DNA of 64,000 nt from Symsagittifera roscoffensis (taxonomy: Eukaryota; Xenacoelomorpha; Acoela; Convolutidae), in assembly GCF_963678635.1 (NCBI RefSeq), contig NC_087066.1, positions 25,809,736 through 25,873,735 of the forward strand. Reading direction: 5' to 3'. Under the pieces are notes generated by a model. The model was not told the DNA's origin and made no database searches. It was given only the letters and a program-made list of their open reading frames with translations. Made by a program: the position numbers and the translations under genes. Positions 1 to 10,959 of the stretch are shown here, piece by piece. The stretch's first letter is position 1; every line of letters starts with the position of its first letter.

Positions 1-262
1 CGCTGAGATCTTTTATATGCCTTATGACATTTCGGGCTTCCGATTTTCCCGCTGAAATGTCATGGTTATGCTCTCCAGGCGTCTCAATTAATTCGTTATT
101 TTCAGTAATGGCAGTTGCTCGACATTTATCTGTTTGATAATTTGAGCAAATCCAGTTTTCGGTAAACTTATTTGTTCGCTCGAAGTAAAATTTGTGGCCG
201 GACGCTATAACAATTGGCTTGTTTTTAGATGAAACTGTGAATTCGAAAGAAGACTCACTCAT
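1..262 (-). CDS. FLYWCH-type zinc-finger protein, N-terminal part (runs off left edge)
   Basis: Reading the minus strand from the ATG at 262-260 gives 87 codons open to the window edge, with no stop. The protein begins MSESSFEFTVSSKNKP and shows the FLYWCH pattern: an aromatic-rich start, Gly-His-x-Phe-Tyr-Phe near residue 35, Trp-Ile-Cys near 43-45, a second Cys near 52, and His-Asn-His near 77-79, which are the zinc ligands of this fold. FLYWCH modules bind DNA or proteins. In invertebrates they occur in small transcription factors and also in front of MULE-type transposase domains. The part that would tell these apart lies outside the window. The start is chosen because it is the first ATG and sits just before the conserved core; the A/T-rich stretch upstream looks non-coding. 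Confidence 0.72.
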   Translation of the reverse strand, partial: MSESSFEFTVSSKNKPIVIASGHKFYFERTNKFTENWICSNYQTDKCRATAITENNELIETPGEHNHDISAGKSEARNVIRHIKDLS

Positions 263-1629
263 AATGTTTTTTTTTTGTGTTTGCAGTTGTTTATCACTTG
301 AGGAAAGTATAAAGTGACTGTTAGAATTCAATTTTGTCAGAATTTTTACGTGAAACTGTTATGAATTAGCACAAGCAGCTTTTTTTAGCGATCATAATGG
401 TTTAGCGAAAAGTCTAATTGAAAATAAATTACAAACAGTCTTAAGTATTTTAGGAAGCCTCCTTTTAGCATGTATAACTAAGATAAACCAAGTTTTTTTT
501 ATTATGGTGCGTGCCTTAATTGCAAGATTAACTTTGGTGCGATAAGAGTTAAGATAAGGAATTCATACAGCATTAAGTTCAATAGTGAAGTGACTAGGTG
601 TTAAAATGTACTGTGTTAAACTGGAAAATAGGAGTTATATTGTTGTCGATTTAAATTGTTTAGTAGTGAAATGACGAAGTGTTAAAATGTACGGTGTTAA
701 ATTTTATGTCATTAAATTGTTGGACACCGAATGTTCAGATTGTCCTGTAAATGGTCTGAATATTTTTGATAAAGGAATCTTCGATAAACTGTATGTTAAA
801 ATTTTTTTGTTTGTCGTCCCTCAACTACTAGAATAAAATATTCCGTTTTTAATATTTGAGTCGTGTAGAGAATCAAAATGATATTAGTTAGCTTGGCTCA
901 AGTTAATTCGGAGCGCAAGTGAAGTCACCACGCATAAAAAATTTGCGCTACACTATCGGAATCAAATATAAAATCTTCCAATTGAGAATAAGCACTATAT
1001 TTTTGGCGAGTTTTCAAATTCAACTCTTGAGGATTGTAATTAAGTCATCATTTTCAAGTAGGGATGTGATATCTTCGCATGAAAGTTTTTGTTGAAAATT
1101 ATGATTTTGATTGCCAAAGTTGTAATGAAAAAAAACCATCTCAAGCCGGAAACCAATTCCAAAACCGGAATAATGAAAATAGCCAGTTGCTAAGCTATTG
1201 GCACAAAAACGCGGCCCAATTCATTAAAAAAACAAAGGCTTAGCAAAAATCTTTCAGAGTTTTTCGTGAGTAACAATAATTAATAACGAGCTCCATCCGC
1301 AGTTTATTTGAGCTAACGATTAGCATTAACAAAACTTTACCTTTTGTTTTGGCCGGATATAGTCAAAAATCTAACAAAGTTGGGCATGGAAATAATTCAA
1401 TCTATCTTTATAGAGTTCGAGTGTTCATGTGGTATGATAGTGTCTTATCCGGTGTCATGTATTTTATAACATTTTTGTTATTTGGAATTTAATACTTTGC
1501 TGAATGAAGCGTAGCTGACCCGCTGAAGACTTGGGAGCAGTTATTATTAACTTTGTCTTGTTTTTTACTATTCTTCTCTGTTCTATTACTCTTTTATAAA
1601 TCAGACAATACTATGGTACTTGACAATAC

Positions 1630-1722
1630 AATTATGCCAATTTTCATAAATATTGCCAGAAATTATTTCTTAGGAAAATTATGCCAATTTTCATAAATAT
1701 TGCCAGAAATTATTTCTTAGGC
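1630..1722. repeat. 47-bp tandem duplication (two units)
   Basis: The unit beginning AATTATGCCAATTTTCATAA occurs at 1630-1676 and again, essentially unchanged, at 1677-1722. The identity implies a recent slippage event. Confidence 0.9.
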
Positions 1723-2768
1723 CAACACAACCCAAGCATAATAAATAATTACAACAAAAAATTAAACAAAAATTATTCTCATTACACAAAAAACCCGTTC
1801 AAAAAAGATGCAAACTCGTTTTGTTTTATTGACTAGTTGAGCTAGTTTTTTGCCAATGCTATTCATCTTATGTCTAATTAAGCAGCTTTAAAGAAAGATA
1901 AATCTTTTTAACCTTCGGTTTTAATCAAAAAATGAGTTTTATTTCTGTTCCTTTTTGATTGCTGAGGGAAACGATTTAACCCAAAGAGTAATGCTCTGAT
2001 AGAAAAGAATTACCATGAAAAGGTTAAAATACTAATTTCCAGGAACAATTATTTCATGCAGACATTACTGAATTAATGACCACTTTCGATACTGCTTACT
2101 GCCATGATGCAATAGTTCTCAATAAATAAGCGTTGTTGTTTCTATCTAGAAGTTCCACCAGCAAAAGTATAAACAATGAAAAAATTATTCGTTCCGTATC
2201 AAAAACGAATGTATGAAGAATTTTATGAACTTATTTCATCAAATTTCATTTTCATGGAATTTTGTGAGCTTTGTAACCCCCCGGACCCCCCACCCCCAAC
2301 TTCAAAAAAGGAGAAATTTTATTGCAAGGTAAAGTTTCGCATTAGCTCATGCAAAATTATACAAAATTCGTTTACAACAGTGAAGATTTTCTATTAATTG
2401 CCATAAGGGAAACTTTTTAACAAGATATGATTTTTGCTCGATATCGTAATCTTTGGCTGAACAACATGATATTTGAGAATTGAGCTTGGATTTGCCACCT
2501 GCTTCTCAAAAATTTGAACTCTTTTGGATAAGTGATCACATTTCAATAGCACCTATCATACACATTTTTTTCCAGTAGACTGAATGTAATATTCTTCTCA
2601 AAAGATGTTTACGACACGTTTTGCCATTTTGATCGTTGAGGCATGCCGTTATAAAGGTATGTAGAGTGTATTTCTCAATTAAACGACCGAAATAGCAAAA
2701 ATCAACAACGAGGAGTCGTTCCATATGTAGTGCTAATAGTGAACGTCGTTTTTGTCCCCTCCTATCAG

Positions 2769-3100
2769 GCGAGGATCTAGGATTTTCTCGAGGGGGGTCA
2801 AGATTTTCAAAAAAAAATGAAAATTTTGTTTTTTTTTAGGTCGGCCAAATTGATTTTCTGACCTCTACCAATTCATTATAAAGACCCACAAAATTTTCTT
2901 CGCCCCAAGCAAATTTTTGAAAAAACCAGCGAAAAAGGCGTTTTTAGGATCTTTTTGAAAAATTAGTATATATTGGCGCAAAAGCCGACATTTGAAAAAT
3001 TTTAGGGTCAGTCAGCCAAAAATGTATGTCTCAAAAAAGTACAAAAGGGGACCGTTTGGATCACAGGTGGTCGAATCTCTAGTGGGGAAGGGGTTTGGGT
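2769..3100 (-). mobile_element. Diverged, truncated copy of the hAT-like MITE
   Basis: It begins with a mutated terminal repeat (CAGGCGAGGATCTAG), followed by a CTCGAGGGGGG stretch and a GTCGGCCAAATTGATTTTC-type interior. These match, in reverse, the right half of the complete element at 25558-26027. No opposite terminus is recognisable, so the end at about 3100 is approximate. Confidence 0.55.
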
Positions 3101-4134
3101 TTGAGCGTCCGCAACTTCGCCTCCCGCCCACCATTACTTTCACTATTTCCTCTTATCCCAAAAAAGACCTTTACTTTAATATTATAACTTATAGTTACAT
3201 TCTCTTTAACTTTATTGTTACAATCAAGTTTTTCCGTTCTTTCAGCTTCAGTGATGATATGAAATGCCTTGTAGTGATTTGAGCTGCAACTGTATTTTCC
3301 GAGAGATTTTTTTCAGACTCATATATTTTTTTGAGTGAAGGCAGAGGAGTAAAAATAACTGAAATAAAACGTTAAGTGTTTCACAATTCATTAACTGTAA
3401 GCAGATAAACAAAACTAGATATTTACATATTTACAGCAAAGGTTAGTTAAAGATCTCAATCTTTCAATCTCCCCTCCCTCCAAAGAGAAACGTAAAAACT
3501 TACAACGAAAAATTAAAAACAATTTTTTTTTCTAATTGAAAATGTTAAGACAATTTGCTGTAGCAGCTAGTTGTTGTTGCATTTCGTAAAAAAAAATTTG
3601 TCAAAAAAGCGAAGATAAAATTCGAGACGCAAGACGCAAGACGCAAGTTATAGTTTCCAAATCTTCAAATACAGAAAGGAAATGAATTAGTCAAGGGTTG
3701 TTCTTTTCTATACATCTTTAAAAACAAAAAAAAACTATTTTCCGCGACAATTTTCATTTTTAGAAGAATAACATTAAAAGCGAATTTCCAAAAGAAATTC
3801 CAAACCAAAAAAAAATGTATCCTACCCTTAATAGGTAAGTTAGAAAGGTGACCTAAGAAATAAGACGACGAGCAAAACAAACGAGCAGTTAAAAATGGAA
3901 CTTAGCCAATCAACAATTTTTTTATGCAACGTATGACTACAAAACAAAACAGTGAAATCCGAAATCAGAAAAATGTGAAATTGACTTATAGAATTTTGTG
4001 TCAATTATAGTTTGAAAGAATGACTTTTGTAAACATATTTCAGCAATAATGCTCCAGTTAAGATCCAAACTGATAGTTTTGTCCTTGTAATTGCTTTTCA
4101 GTCAATTTTAGTCAAACCAAATCACTTTGTAAAA

Positions 4135-5737
4135 ATGAGTAAGTCACAGCAAGTAAATGAGATTGCGGAAAAATCATCCAGCACAGATGAAGAGTGCAAT
4201 TTAATTCAGTCATTTGACTCGTGTGAGGAGTTCGAAATTGTGGCTATTGAATCAGAATTGTCTTCGATGGAAGAAATAGATGAGTATATAAAACAGCAAT
4301 CAAATAGAAACCGAGATATCAAGAAGAGTAGCAGGGACATACAGAAGGTTGATATTCGCAGAAATACCCGATCGAAACAAATAAGGTCATTAAAAGTTTT
4401 GGTTAGAATAGATTATCAAATCATAAACATGACTATTGATACGGGCAGTCCTGTATCATTTTTGAACTGGGCGACTGCAAAGCAAATTCTGGAGTATTCA
4501 AAAAATACGAGGTTCATTCCACGGGAAAATCTCAACTTGACTACAAAATTTGTAGACTATAACAAACTTCCGATTAATATATTGGGTGCAATCACCACGA
4601 CCATCCGTTCAGCAGGGTGGGAGGTGGTTGGAGCATCGTTCTCAATCACAGAACGACGCACGCGATGTATTCTGGGGCTGGACTTACAGAGCAAAGTCGG
4701 GATGCACACAAAACAGAAGTTGGCACCGAAAGAAAAGACGAGGTTTGACGTGTTACTGTGCGAACAGTCAGAAGGTTGGAAAAACAAATTCTATAGTAAA
4801 TTTAAAAACCTTTTGATCGTCAAGGGTGTTCGAAAAATCACGTTGTCAGCACAAAGTTCAAATACCCACTTTATCCATTACAAGAAAAAGGGAGACGCAT
4901 CCCAATACACATACAAGGGAACGGAACGTGTATGAGGAAATGGAAAAACTGTTAAAAGAGGGGCATATAAAACGTCTAGACAAATGTACTAGTGATTGTT
5001 TTATAGCACCTATTGTAATAACAGTAAAAAAAGATGACTCCATAAAATTGGCTTTAGATGCCAAACCCATAAATAAACACTTGTTCAAAAATAAATATCA
5101 AATGCCGAATGTGGATGAATTATTGGATGGGGTCAGCCAAATAATCACAGCAAATGAAAGCGGTACACTGTATTTCTCAGTACTAGATTTGAAGTATGCC
5201 TACAGTCAACTTAAGCTGACTGCAGAGACAGCTAAACAATGCAGTTTTAACATCATAGGTGGGCAAGCTACTGGAACATACAGATTTTTGACCGGATTTT
5301 ACGGTCTGGCAGATATGCCAGCGGAGTTTCAAAAAGCTATGGACAGAACATTGAACCATGCGGAAAATACATTCTGTTTTCGTGACGACATACTCATTGT
5401 GTCTAAAGGAAGTGAACAAGAACATGAAAAATTGATCATGAATGTGCTGGAAAAGTTAGAAAAAGAAAACTTAGCACTAAAACTGTCGAAATGTGAATTC
5501 TTTCAACAGGAGGTGAATTGGTTGGGACATAAGTTATCGTTGGAGGGTATTTCTCCAAAGATAACAAAAACGGAAGCAATTTTGAAGCTTAGTCCGCCAA
5601 CTTCACTGAAACAACTCAGATCATTTCTGGGTAGTATAAATCATCTGGCCAAATTCATTCCAAACGCAGCTACTTTAACTGAAAAGTTGAGACTTCTGCT
5701 ACGAGACGAAAATGAAAAAAAAAACTCAAAAATGTGA
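4135..5737 (+). pseudogene. pol: Copy A protease and reverse transcriptase (frameshifted)
   Basis: The first frame (4135-4935) carries an aspartic protease with Asp-Thr-Gly at codons 102-104 (IDTGSPVSFL). The RT continues in another frame (4826-5737). The short stretch typical of the RT N-terminus, near 4880-4925, falls in the third frame, so at least two shifts separate protease from RT. RT landmarks seen are LALDAKPIN, LDLKYAYSQL and LTGFYGLADMPAEFQ. The catalytic box reads Phe-Arg-Asp-Asp (codons 185-188 of the second frame) instead of the usual Tyr-x-Asp-Asp. The frame ends near a run of ten A's at 5715-5724. The same lesions occur in copy B apart from the A-run length. Confidence 0.8.
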
Positions 5738-5864
5738 AAATTCAACTAAAAAATGTGAAATTCAAGTGTAAAAATTTGAATGGAAAGAAGAACATTCGGA
5801 GATATTCGAATGGATAAAAGCAGCGGTTGCGAATATAACAAAAATTCATTATTACGACCCTAAG

Positions 5865-6906
5865 TTACTTACTAGGGTAAAATGTGACGCCAGCCATAGT
5901 GGGCTGGGGGCATCGTTGGAACAACCAAAACTGGGAGGGGGAGTGGATACCGATTGCATTCGCTTCCAGATTTTTAAACACACAAGAAAAAAAATACTCC
6001 ACAAATGAATTAGAACTGCTAGCAGTAGTATGGTCTGTTGACCGATTTAAACAATATTTGTTTGGAAAAGAATTCGTGATAGCCACAGATCATAAAGCAC
6101 TGGTTTCTGCCTTGGATGAAAATAAGTCAAACAAAACCTACCAATCTAAGCTGACTAGATGGGTAGACAGATTACTACCCTATCAATTTAAGGTTATTCA
6201 TTTACCAGCCAAAGAGATGGGTATAGTAGATTACCTATCTAGAAACTCGAAGGGTGAACCATGTCCGGAGTCAGTATTGGATGAAAAGTTTGTAGTCACA
6301 TCGATTGAAAGTTTTCATAAAGCTCTCGACTGTTTAAACAGTCAACTGAGTGATCACGATAGGCTCGACCGGAACAAAAACGTTCCAGAATATTCTAGAA
6401 TTGATCAAAATGTATCAAATCACAACACGTCATCTACCCGTTGCTATGGCAACCAAAACGGTTCAAAACGGACAAAGCACGACCGGAACGAAAGAAATGC
6501 AGATTCACGTTCGTTTCAACGAGAAAAGTTTGAAAACTCAAAAATCAGTTTATCTCAAAATCGTCAGCAAATACAGTCGGTCGAATCAGTTAGAAAAATT
6601 GGAAAGTTATCAAATCGCGAATCAGAAAATATGCTTTCAGGCGAAACAGCAAAGAGAGGAAAAGAAAAAAAGATGGTCAGAATTCAGGATCGGAAAAACA
6701 CAGACACATTAAGGGAGGAAATAACAGAAACGACGTTCCAAAGAACCAGAATGATACAAAGGACCCCAAACAAATCAGAATCAAAAAATTTGGACTTTGA
6801 ACAAATACCACAAGCGAATTGGAACATGATGAACAGACAAATCAGAACAGACACGGGAAATAGTGGTCAGTCAACATCAATGCTACAACAGCCCAACCAA
6901 TGTTAG
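5865..6906 (+). pseudogene. pol: Copy A RNase H and connection region (frameshifted)
   Basis: The first catalytic region of RNase H (a CDAS-type stretch near 5883) lies in a different frame from the remainder, so a shift sits inside the domain around 5900-5950. The remainder shows YSTNELELLAVVW and ATDHKALVSAL, then a tether ending in GIVDYLSRN, the usual RNase H end in gypsy elements. The following 200 or so residues to 6906 are Asn/Arg/Glu-rich linker without a recognisable fold. Copy B carries the same break. Confidence 0.75.
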
Positions 6907-6959
6907 TTTCATTTCGTTAACTAATAGGATCGTAAAAGAATGAGAAACCCCGATCAACG

Positions 6960-8147
6960 ATGGAATTAGAAGCCATTTCGGCGATGCAAAGCCCGAAACC
7001 ACCGGGACAAACCCAATCAGGAGATGAAACTGAGATTGTTGGACAAATCGTTGAGGTGGATTTAACGATGGACAGCATTGATGAACCGGACTACAGTTCA
7101 GGAACTGAGACTTGTATGGTCACACCGCAACAGAAAACGAGAGGTGGACATAATTTGCGGAAAAGCAATTACCAACTGTCGGAGCAGTTAAAGGAAACAA
7201 ATGGCCCACTGTCACTCAAAAAATTATTCGACAAAAGTCTACTGGCGGAACTAGTATCAGAGGATACTTGGATGGATCGGCTCAGGCGAGTGGTGGAACG
7301 GAACGATAGACACGGCTTCGAGCTAATGGGTCCATACACCAATCCTCTGTGGCACCAGATGTCCGTAGTAGATGACTGCCTATTGGTGGACAATCGTTTA
7401 GCCGTACCAGCGAAGCTGAGACAAGCGGTGCTTCGATGACTTCATCAAGGAAATCCTGGCCAAGAAGCGATGTTGGAGGTTTCCAATTACTTATGGTGGA
7501 CATGCACACACATGCACAAAGACATAGTCAATATGGCCGAAGAGTGTAGAAGTTGCATTCGTTATGGTAAGAATGCTAAATCTATAATCCCAAAAAATTC
7601 GGCCAAACCACTTCCACTGTTGACACAGCCTGGTCAAAAATTACAATTAGACTATGCGGGTCCACTTGAAGACCATAAGGGAAAGAAGATATATTTGTTA
7701 GTTGCTATTGATAGATACTCAAAATTTCCGTCAGTCAAAGTTACGAAATCTACAGGGGGAAAATCAACAATAAAACTTCTACGTACCTACATTGACACAC
7801 ATGGAATACCAGAATCGATTAAAACGGATCAGTTTTCTGGGTTTAAAAGAAAATCAATGAAAAAATTTTGCACTGAAAATTTTATTATTCAAAAATTCTG
7901 TCCAGTCGGTGATCATCGAGGATGTGGACTAGTCGAACGAACGATACAAACTATTAAACGAAGGCTGGGAGTAATGCTACTCGAAGAAAAAGTACAATCT
8001 ATTAAATTGTGCTTGAGCACAATAATTAGGGACCTAAGATGGAATAAACAGAAAACAATAAAATTGTCCCCGTTTGAAGCGCACTTAAGTCGATTACCAA
8101 AAACTGAGTTTAAAATTGTAAGGGATAAAATTCTGAAAGAAATCTAA
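6960..8147 (+). pseudogene. pol: Copy A integrase (zinc finger and DD35E core), interrupted
   Basis: An in-frame TGA at 7437-7439 cuts the N-terminal zinc-binding region. The core follows in a frame opened at 7470. Its acidic triad is intact: Asp61 (LDYAGPL), Asp120 (IKTDQFSGF) and Glu156 (GLVERTIQTIKRR), with exactly 35 residues between the second Asp and the Glu. This is the retroviral/gypsy integrase signature. The frame stops at 8147 before a recognisable C-terminal domain. Copy B has lost this whole core through one deletion, so copy A is the only source of the integrase of this family in the window. Confidence 0.8.
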
Positions 8148-9712
8148 TCGTTTAGATAAAGAACATTTGGAGAGATTGGCGTTAACAGCATCGCAGTTGA
8201 AGAGACGCATCGATCAATCCAGGGACAATGTAAAAATTATACGAAAAAGGACAGAATAGCCGGGACGTCAGCCCACTGTTTCTACGCAACACTGCGGCGG
8301 CCAAAGAAAGAGCTAGGGCAAAGGAACTAAAGCAGCTACTAGAGGCCAATGCAGATGGAATGTCACCAGACGGGATATCTCAGATAGCGAACTACGACGA
8401 ATTGTAGATGAAACGAGCACGATAAATCCCGAACTGAGAAAGGAACTCCTATACTCATGGAAAAAAGGATTTATCGAAGACAAGCAGACTACATCGGAAT
8501 CAGCTTCCTCCGAAAACATGAGCAAAGAAAGAGTGGAAAGGCCCTAACAATACCGCTGAAAGGCAAAATAGTGGCAGAGACACCCACCGTCAACAATCAA
8601 AACGGCTGCTGGTGCAGTATATCGAAAGAGCGATATAGCGAGATCAAAACTGCATACACAGCCCAAAGCACAGAGCTCGGAGAAAAAGAGGAGCCCAACG
8701 GGGAAAGAACCTAGGAGCAAACAACAGAAGACAGAATCACATCATGAAGACGTAGACAGTGAGTCGGCTGAAGAACATGATGCGAAAGACCAGGGGCCAA
8801 CCGATCAGGAAATAGAAGACAATCGACTAATGGACAAGTTTCAAAACTCGCCAAACGTAGTTACGTCGAAAGAAACAAAGACGGGCGGGGGCCTAAATCT
8901 AGGAGGAAAAAGGGTTAAGCCAAATAGGGCAGAACCACTAGTCCAAAAAGCAAGATCTGGAAAAACCAAGACGCAAGAGCCACGTACAACGAAAACTGTT
9001 AAAACAGCAAAAAAATCTAAGAAGCGGGATACGAGCAATAAAGCCGTCTACATAGAGTCGTCTGCAACCAAAGAAGCTCCAATGAGTAAAAGGATCACAC
9101 GGCAAACTAGTGAAAAAGGAATTCTGGACACATTCCAGAATAACAATATGACTGACAACAAAAGAATGGGAAGAAATCACAAACCAGGTTTTGACCCGAG
9201 GGGTACAAAACGCAGCAGAAAAACTACTGACTCAACCAGCGGAATCAGTTGAAAATAGCCCGGCTGTTTTTGCGGATGAGTCGGACAAATAAGAGGATAC
9301 AACGACAGTCAGACGAAGCAGTCGACAAACAAAGAACCAGGGACCAAAGAGATACGGCAGCCCCGTATCACACTCTGTAAAGTTGATTAGTTGTGAGGAC
9401 GATGTAACAGAGCTAAATTTGGCAGCACTTGAGGCCTACAGATTGAGACTGGAAAAGTTAAACATCAATAACAAAGAAACAACATTGGAGAACAACACGT
9501 TTGACTTACTAGAGAGAAATTTGTTCAAAAGGAAATTCGGAGCTACGCTGTTGGATGAGTCGGGATCGTGGAACGCTGCAAGAAACAAAGCGGAAGTGAT
9601 GAAGAAAACAAACAAGGAAAACTAAGCTAAAATGAAAACAATTTAGTAAACTGAGACTTATATACCATTTATATAATTTTATAAGGTATTTTAAAAAAAA
9701 TTTTTGTCCTCA
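8148..9712 (+). pseudogene. Copy A 3' tail: charged, fragmented reading frames
   Basis: Short open pieces (about 8457-8714, 8830-9252, 9383-9625) encode Lys/Arg/Thr/Glu-rich sequence with no domain I recognise. Copy B has the matching pieces in partly different frames, so this was probably one C-terminal extension of Pol or a separate 3' frame before decay. Nothing ties it to an envelope: no signal peptide, membrane segment or cysteine pattern is seen. Confidence 0.5.
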
Positions 9713-9718
9713 GGGGAC

Positions 9719-9952
9719 TGTGGTACCGTGTAGTACTGTTGTCACGGTAACCTTGGATAAAGTGTTATTAATATTCTGTTATGTATTGTTAGTATTATTC
9801 AAGGCGAAAAGTAACAGTCATTTGGACGGTTGCGATCGTAGAAGACACATGAACGTGATCTCTAACAAAACTAAGCAAATCCAAAAGACAGAATTAAATG
9901 TTTTCAATTATTCTCTTTTGCTATTACCTACTCGTAGCATAGCAATATCACA
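9719..9952 (+). repeat. LTR (234 bp) shared by copies A and B
   Basis: The boundary is set by the GGGGAC purine tract at 9713-9718 on the left, the TGTGGTACC...ATATCACA ends, and the primer-binding site immediately to the right at 9953. The last 15 bp (CATAGCAATATCACA) recur at 15151-15165, at the 3' end of copy B. One LTR serves as the 3' LTR of A and the 5' LTR of B, as expected from LTR recombination or tandem duplication. Confidence 0.75.
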
Positions 9953-10959
9953 TGGCGCAGTCAGCAGGATTTCTGTCCCAGGACAATAGAACAGATATGG
10001 GGATCCCTGTATTTTGGACGACCGCGAATTCCGACCCTCCTTGGAATTTCAAGATATGGCTAGACCAATTTCTTTTGGCAGTTACAGTAAAGAAGAGCGT
10101 GAATCCAGAACTATTGTTAGAAGAACCGGAAGAAAGTCTATTGGAACCGTTAGCAAGACCAGAAATTCCACGAGAACATGAAAACGCTCAGGCGATTACA
10201 GAAAGGGAAGCTCGAGACCAACTAGCCCGGGATAAGATCCTTCTGGAAAATGAAGAAAGAAAAACTAGAGGACCGAAGGTTGGACACAACGTATAATACA
10301 ACGAGGTACAGAAAAGAGTAGCCTCTAGATTATTCCTGGCGTTGGGGACGGAAGGAAAGAAGAAATTTGTACATAAGAACCCGCATAAAGAAGTTTCAAA
10401 GTTAGAATTCAGGCAGATGGTAGCGTTGGCTAAGACTTCATTTGATAAATCACAGAGTGTTACGTATGAACGCTACAAGGTGTTTAATCGTTCACAGGAA
10501 ACAGGGGAATCACACGAGGCATTTCATGCCGCATTCACTGCTCAAGCAGCCAGAGCAGAATTAGGGACACTGGAGGACGAACTAGTGCGTGACCTATTCA
10601 TATCGAAGAAAATGAAAAAGGTGGTATTACAAGGTGGTACACTAACGTTTGAAACATTTTCACCAGAGGAAGTATTGAAAAGGGCGTTGAAATTTGAACA
10701 AAGTAAACAGACAACTCAGGCATTTCAGAAAACTAATGCAACGACTGCAAGTACAGCTCAGGTAAATGGAACAATGAAGATAAAACAAGAACCAATTATG
10801 AGTATTGGAAATAAAAATGCTTACGGAAGGAGACAACCGAACAACATGTACAAGAAGAAATCATCAGACAGAAAAGAGGGGAAAAACTTAACAGACACGA
10901 AAACGTGTACTCGATGTGGTCGACTATTTGGGGAAGGACATTTGTAGAAATGTCCGGCA
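9952..10959 (+). pseudogene. gag: Copy B gag (two in-frame stops)
   Basis: One reading frame is interrupted by TAA at 10294-10296 and TAG at 10945-10947. It starts at ATG 9952, which overlaps the primer-binding site. The middle part (about 10340-10700) has the helical capsid pattern of Mag-type Gag, including RQMVALAKTSF and ELVRDLFI. The end carries a Cys-x2-Cys-Gly-x-His knuckle (CTRCGRLFGEGH) and then a C-P-A-x-G-K box, typical of K02A2.6/Mag elements. The TAG falls inside this box. The protein would have formed the virus-like particle and bound RNA. Confidence 0.75.
9953..9970 (+). promoter_or_regulatory. Primer-binding site, tRNA-Ser type
   Basis: TGGCGCAGTCAGCAGGAT directly follows the LTR. 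It resembles the TGGCGCAGTCGGTAGGAT-type site used by insect gypsy elements such as 17.6 and 297, which prime with tRNA-Ser (known for those elements; match judged by eye). The putative gag ATG at 9952-9954 overlaps its first bases. Confidence 0.65.

Larger units (their letters stand above)
263..4113. other. Non-coding AT-rich stretch with a few repeats
   Basis: No convincing coding region is seen in about 3.85 kb. Short open frames here are low-complexity and show no family pattern. The stretch holds a 47-bp tandem duplication at 1630-1722 and a diverged hAT-like MITE fragment from about 2769. It ends abruptly where the truncated gypsy copy begins. Confidence 0.6.
4114..9718 (+). mobile_element. 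Decayed Ty3/gypsy (Mag-like) retrotransposon, copy A, 5'-truncated
   Basis: This is the internal region of a gypsy element without its 5' LTR and gag. Homology to copy B begins abruptly at 4114 (AAACCAAATCACTTTG), which in copy B lies just after the gag zinc-knuckle region. Protease, reverse transcriptase, RNase H, integrase and a long charged tail follow in order. The region ends at a GGGGAC polypurine motif (9713-9718) directly before the LTR at 9719. Several frameshifts and stops make it non-functional as read. The order RT-RNase H-integrase and the zinc-knuckle region preserved in copy B place it in Ty3/gypsy, probably the Mag/K02A2.6 lineage (inference). Confidence 0.85.

Noticed and set aside
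2176-3282. Small open frames of 60-96 codons
   Set aside because: Low-complexity or repeat-derived; one lies in the diverged MITE copy.
4557-5425. Minus-strand frames opposite protease and RT, repeated in copy B
   Set aside because: Antisense shadows of the pol sequence; their duplication simply follows the duplicated element.
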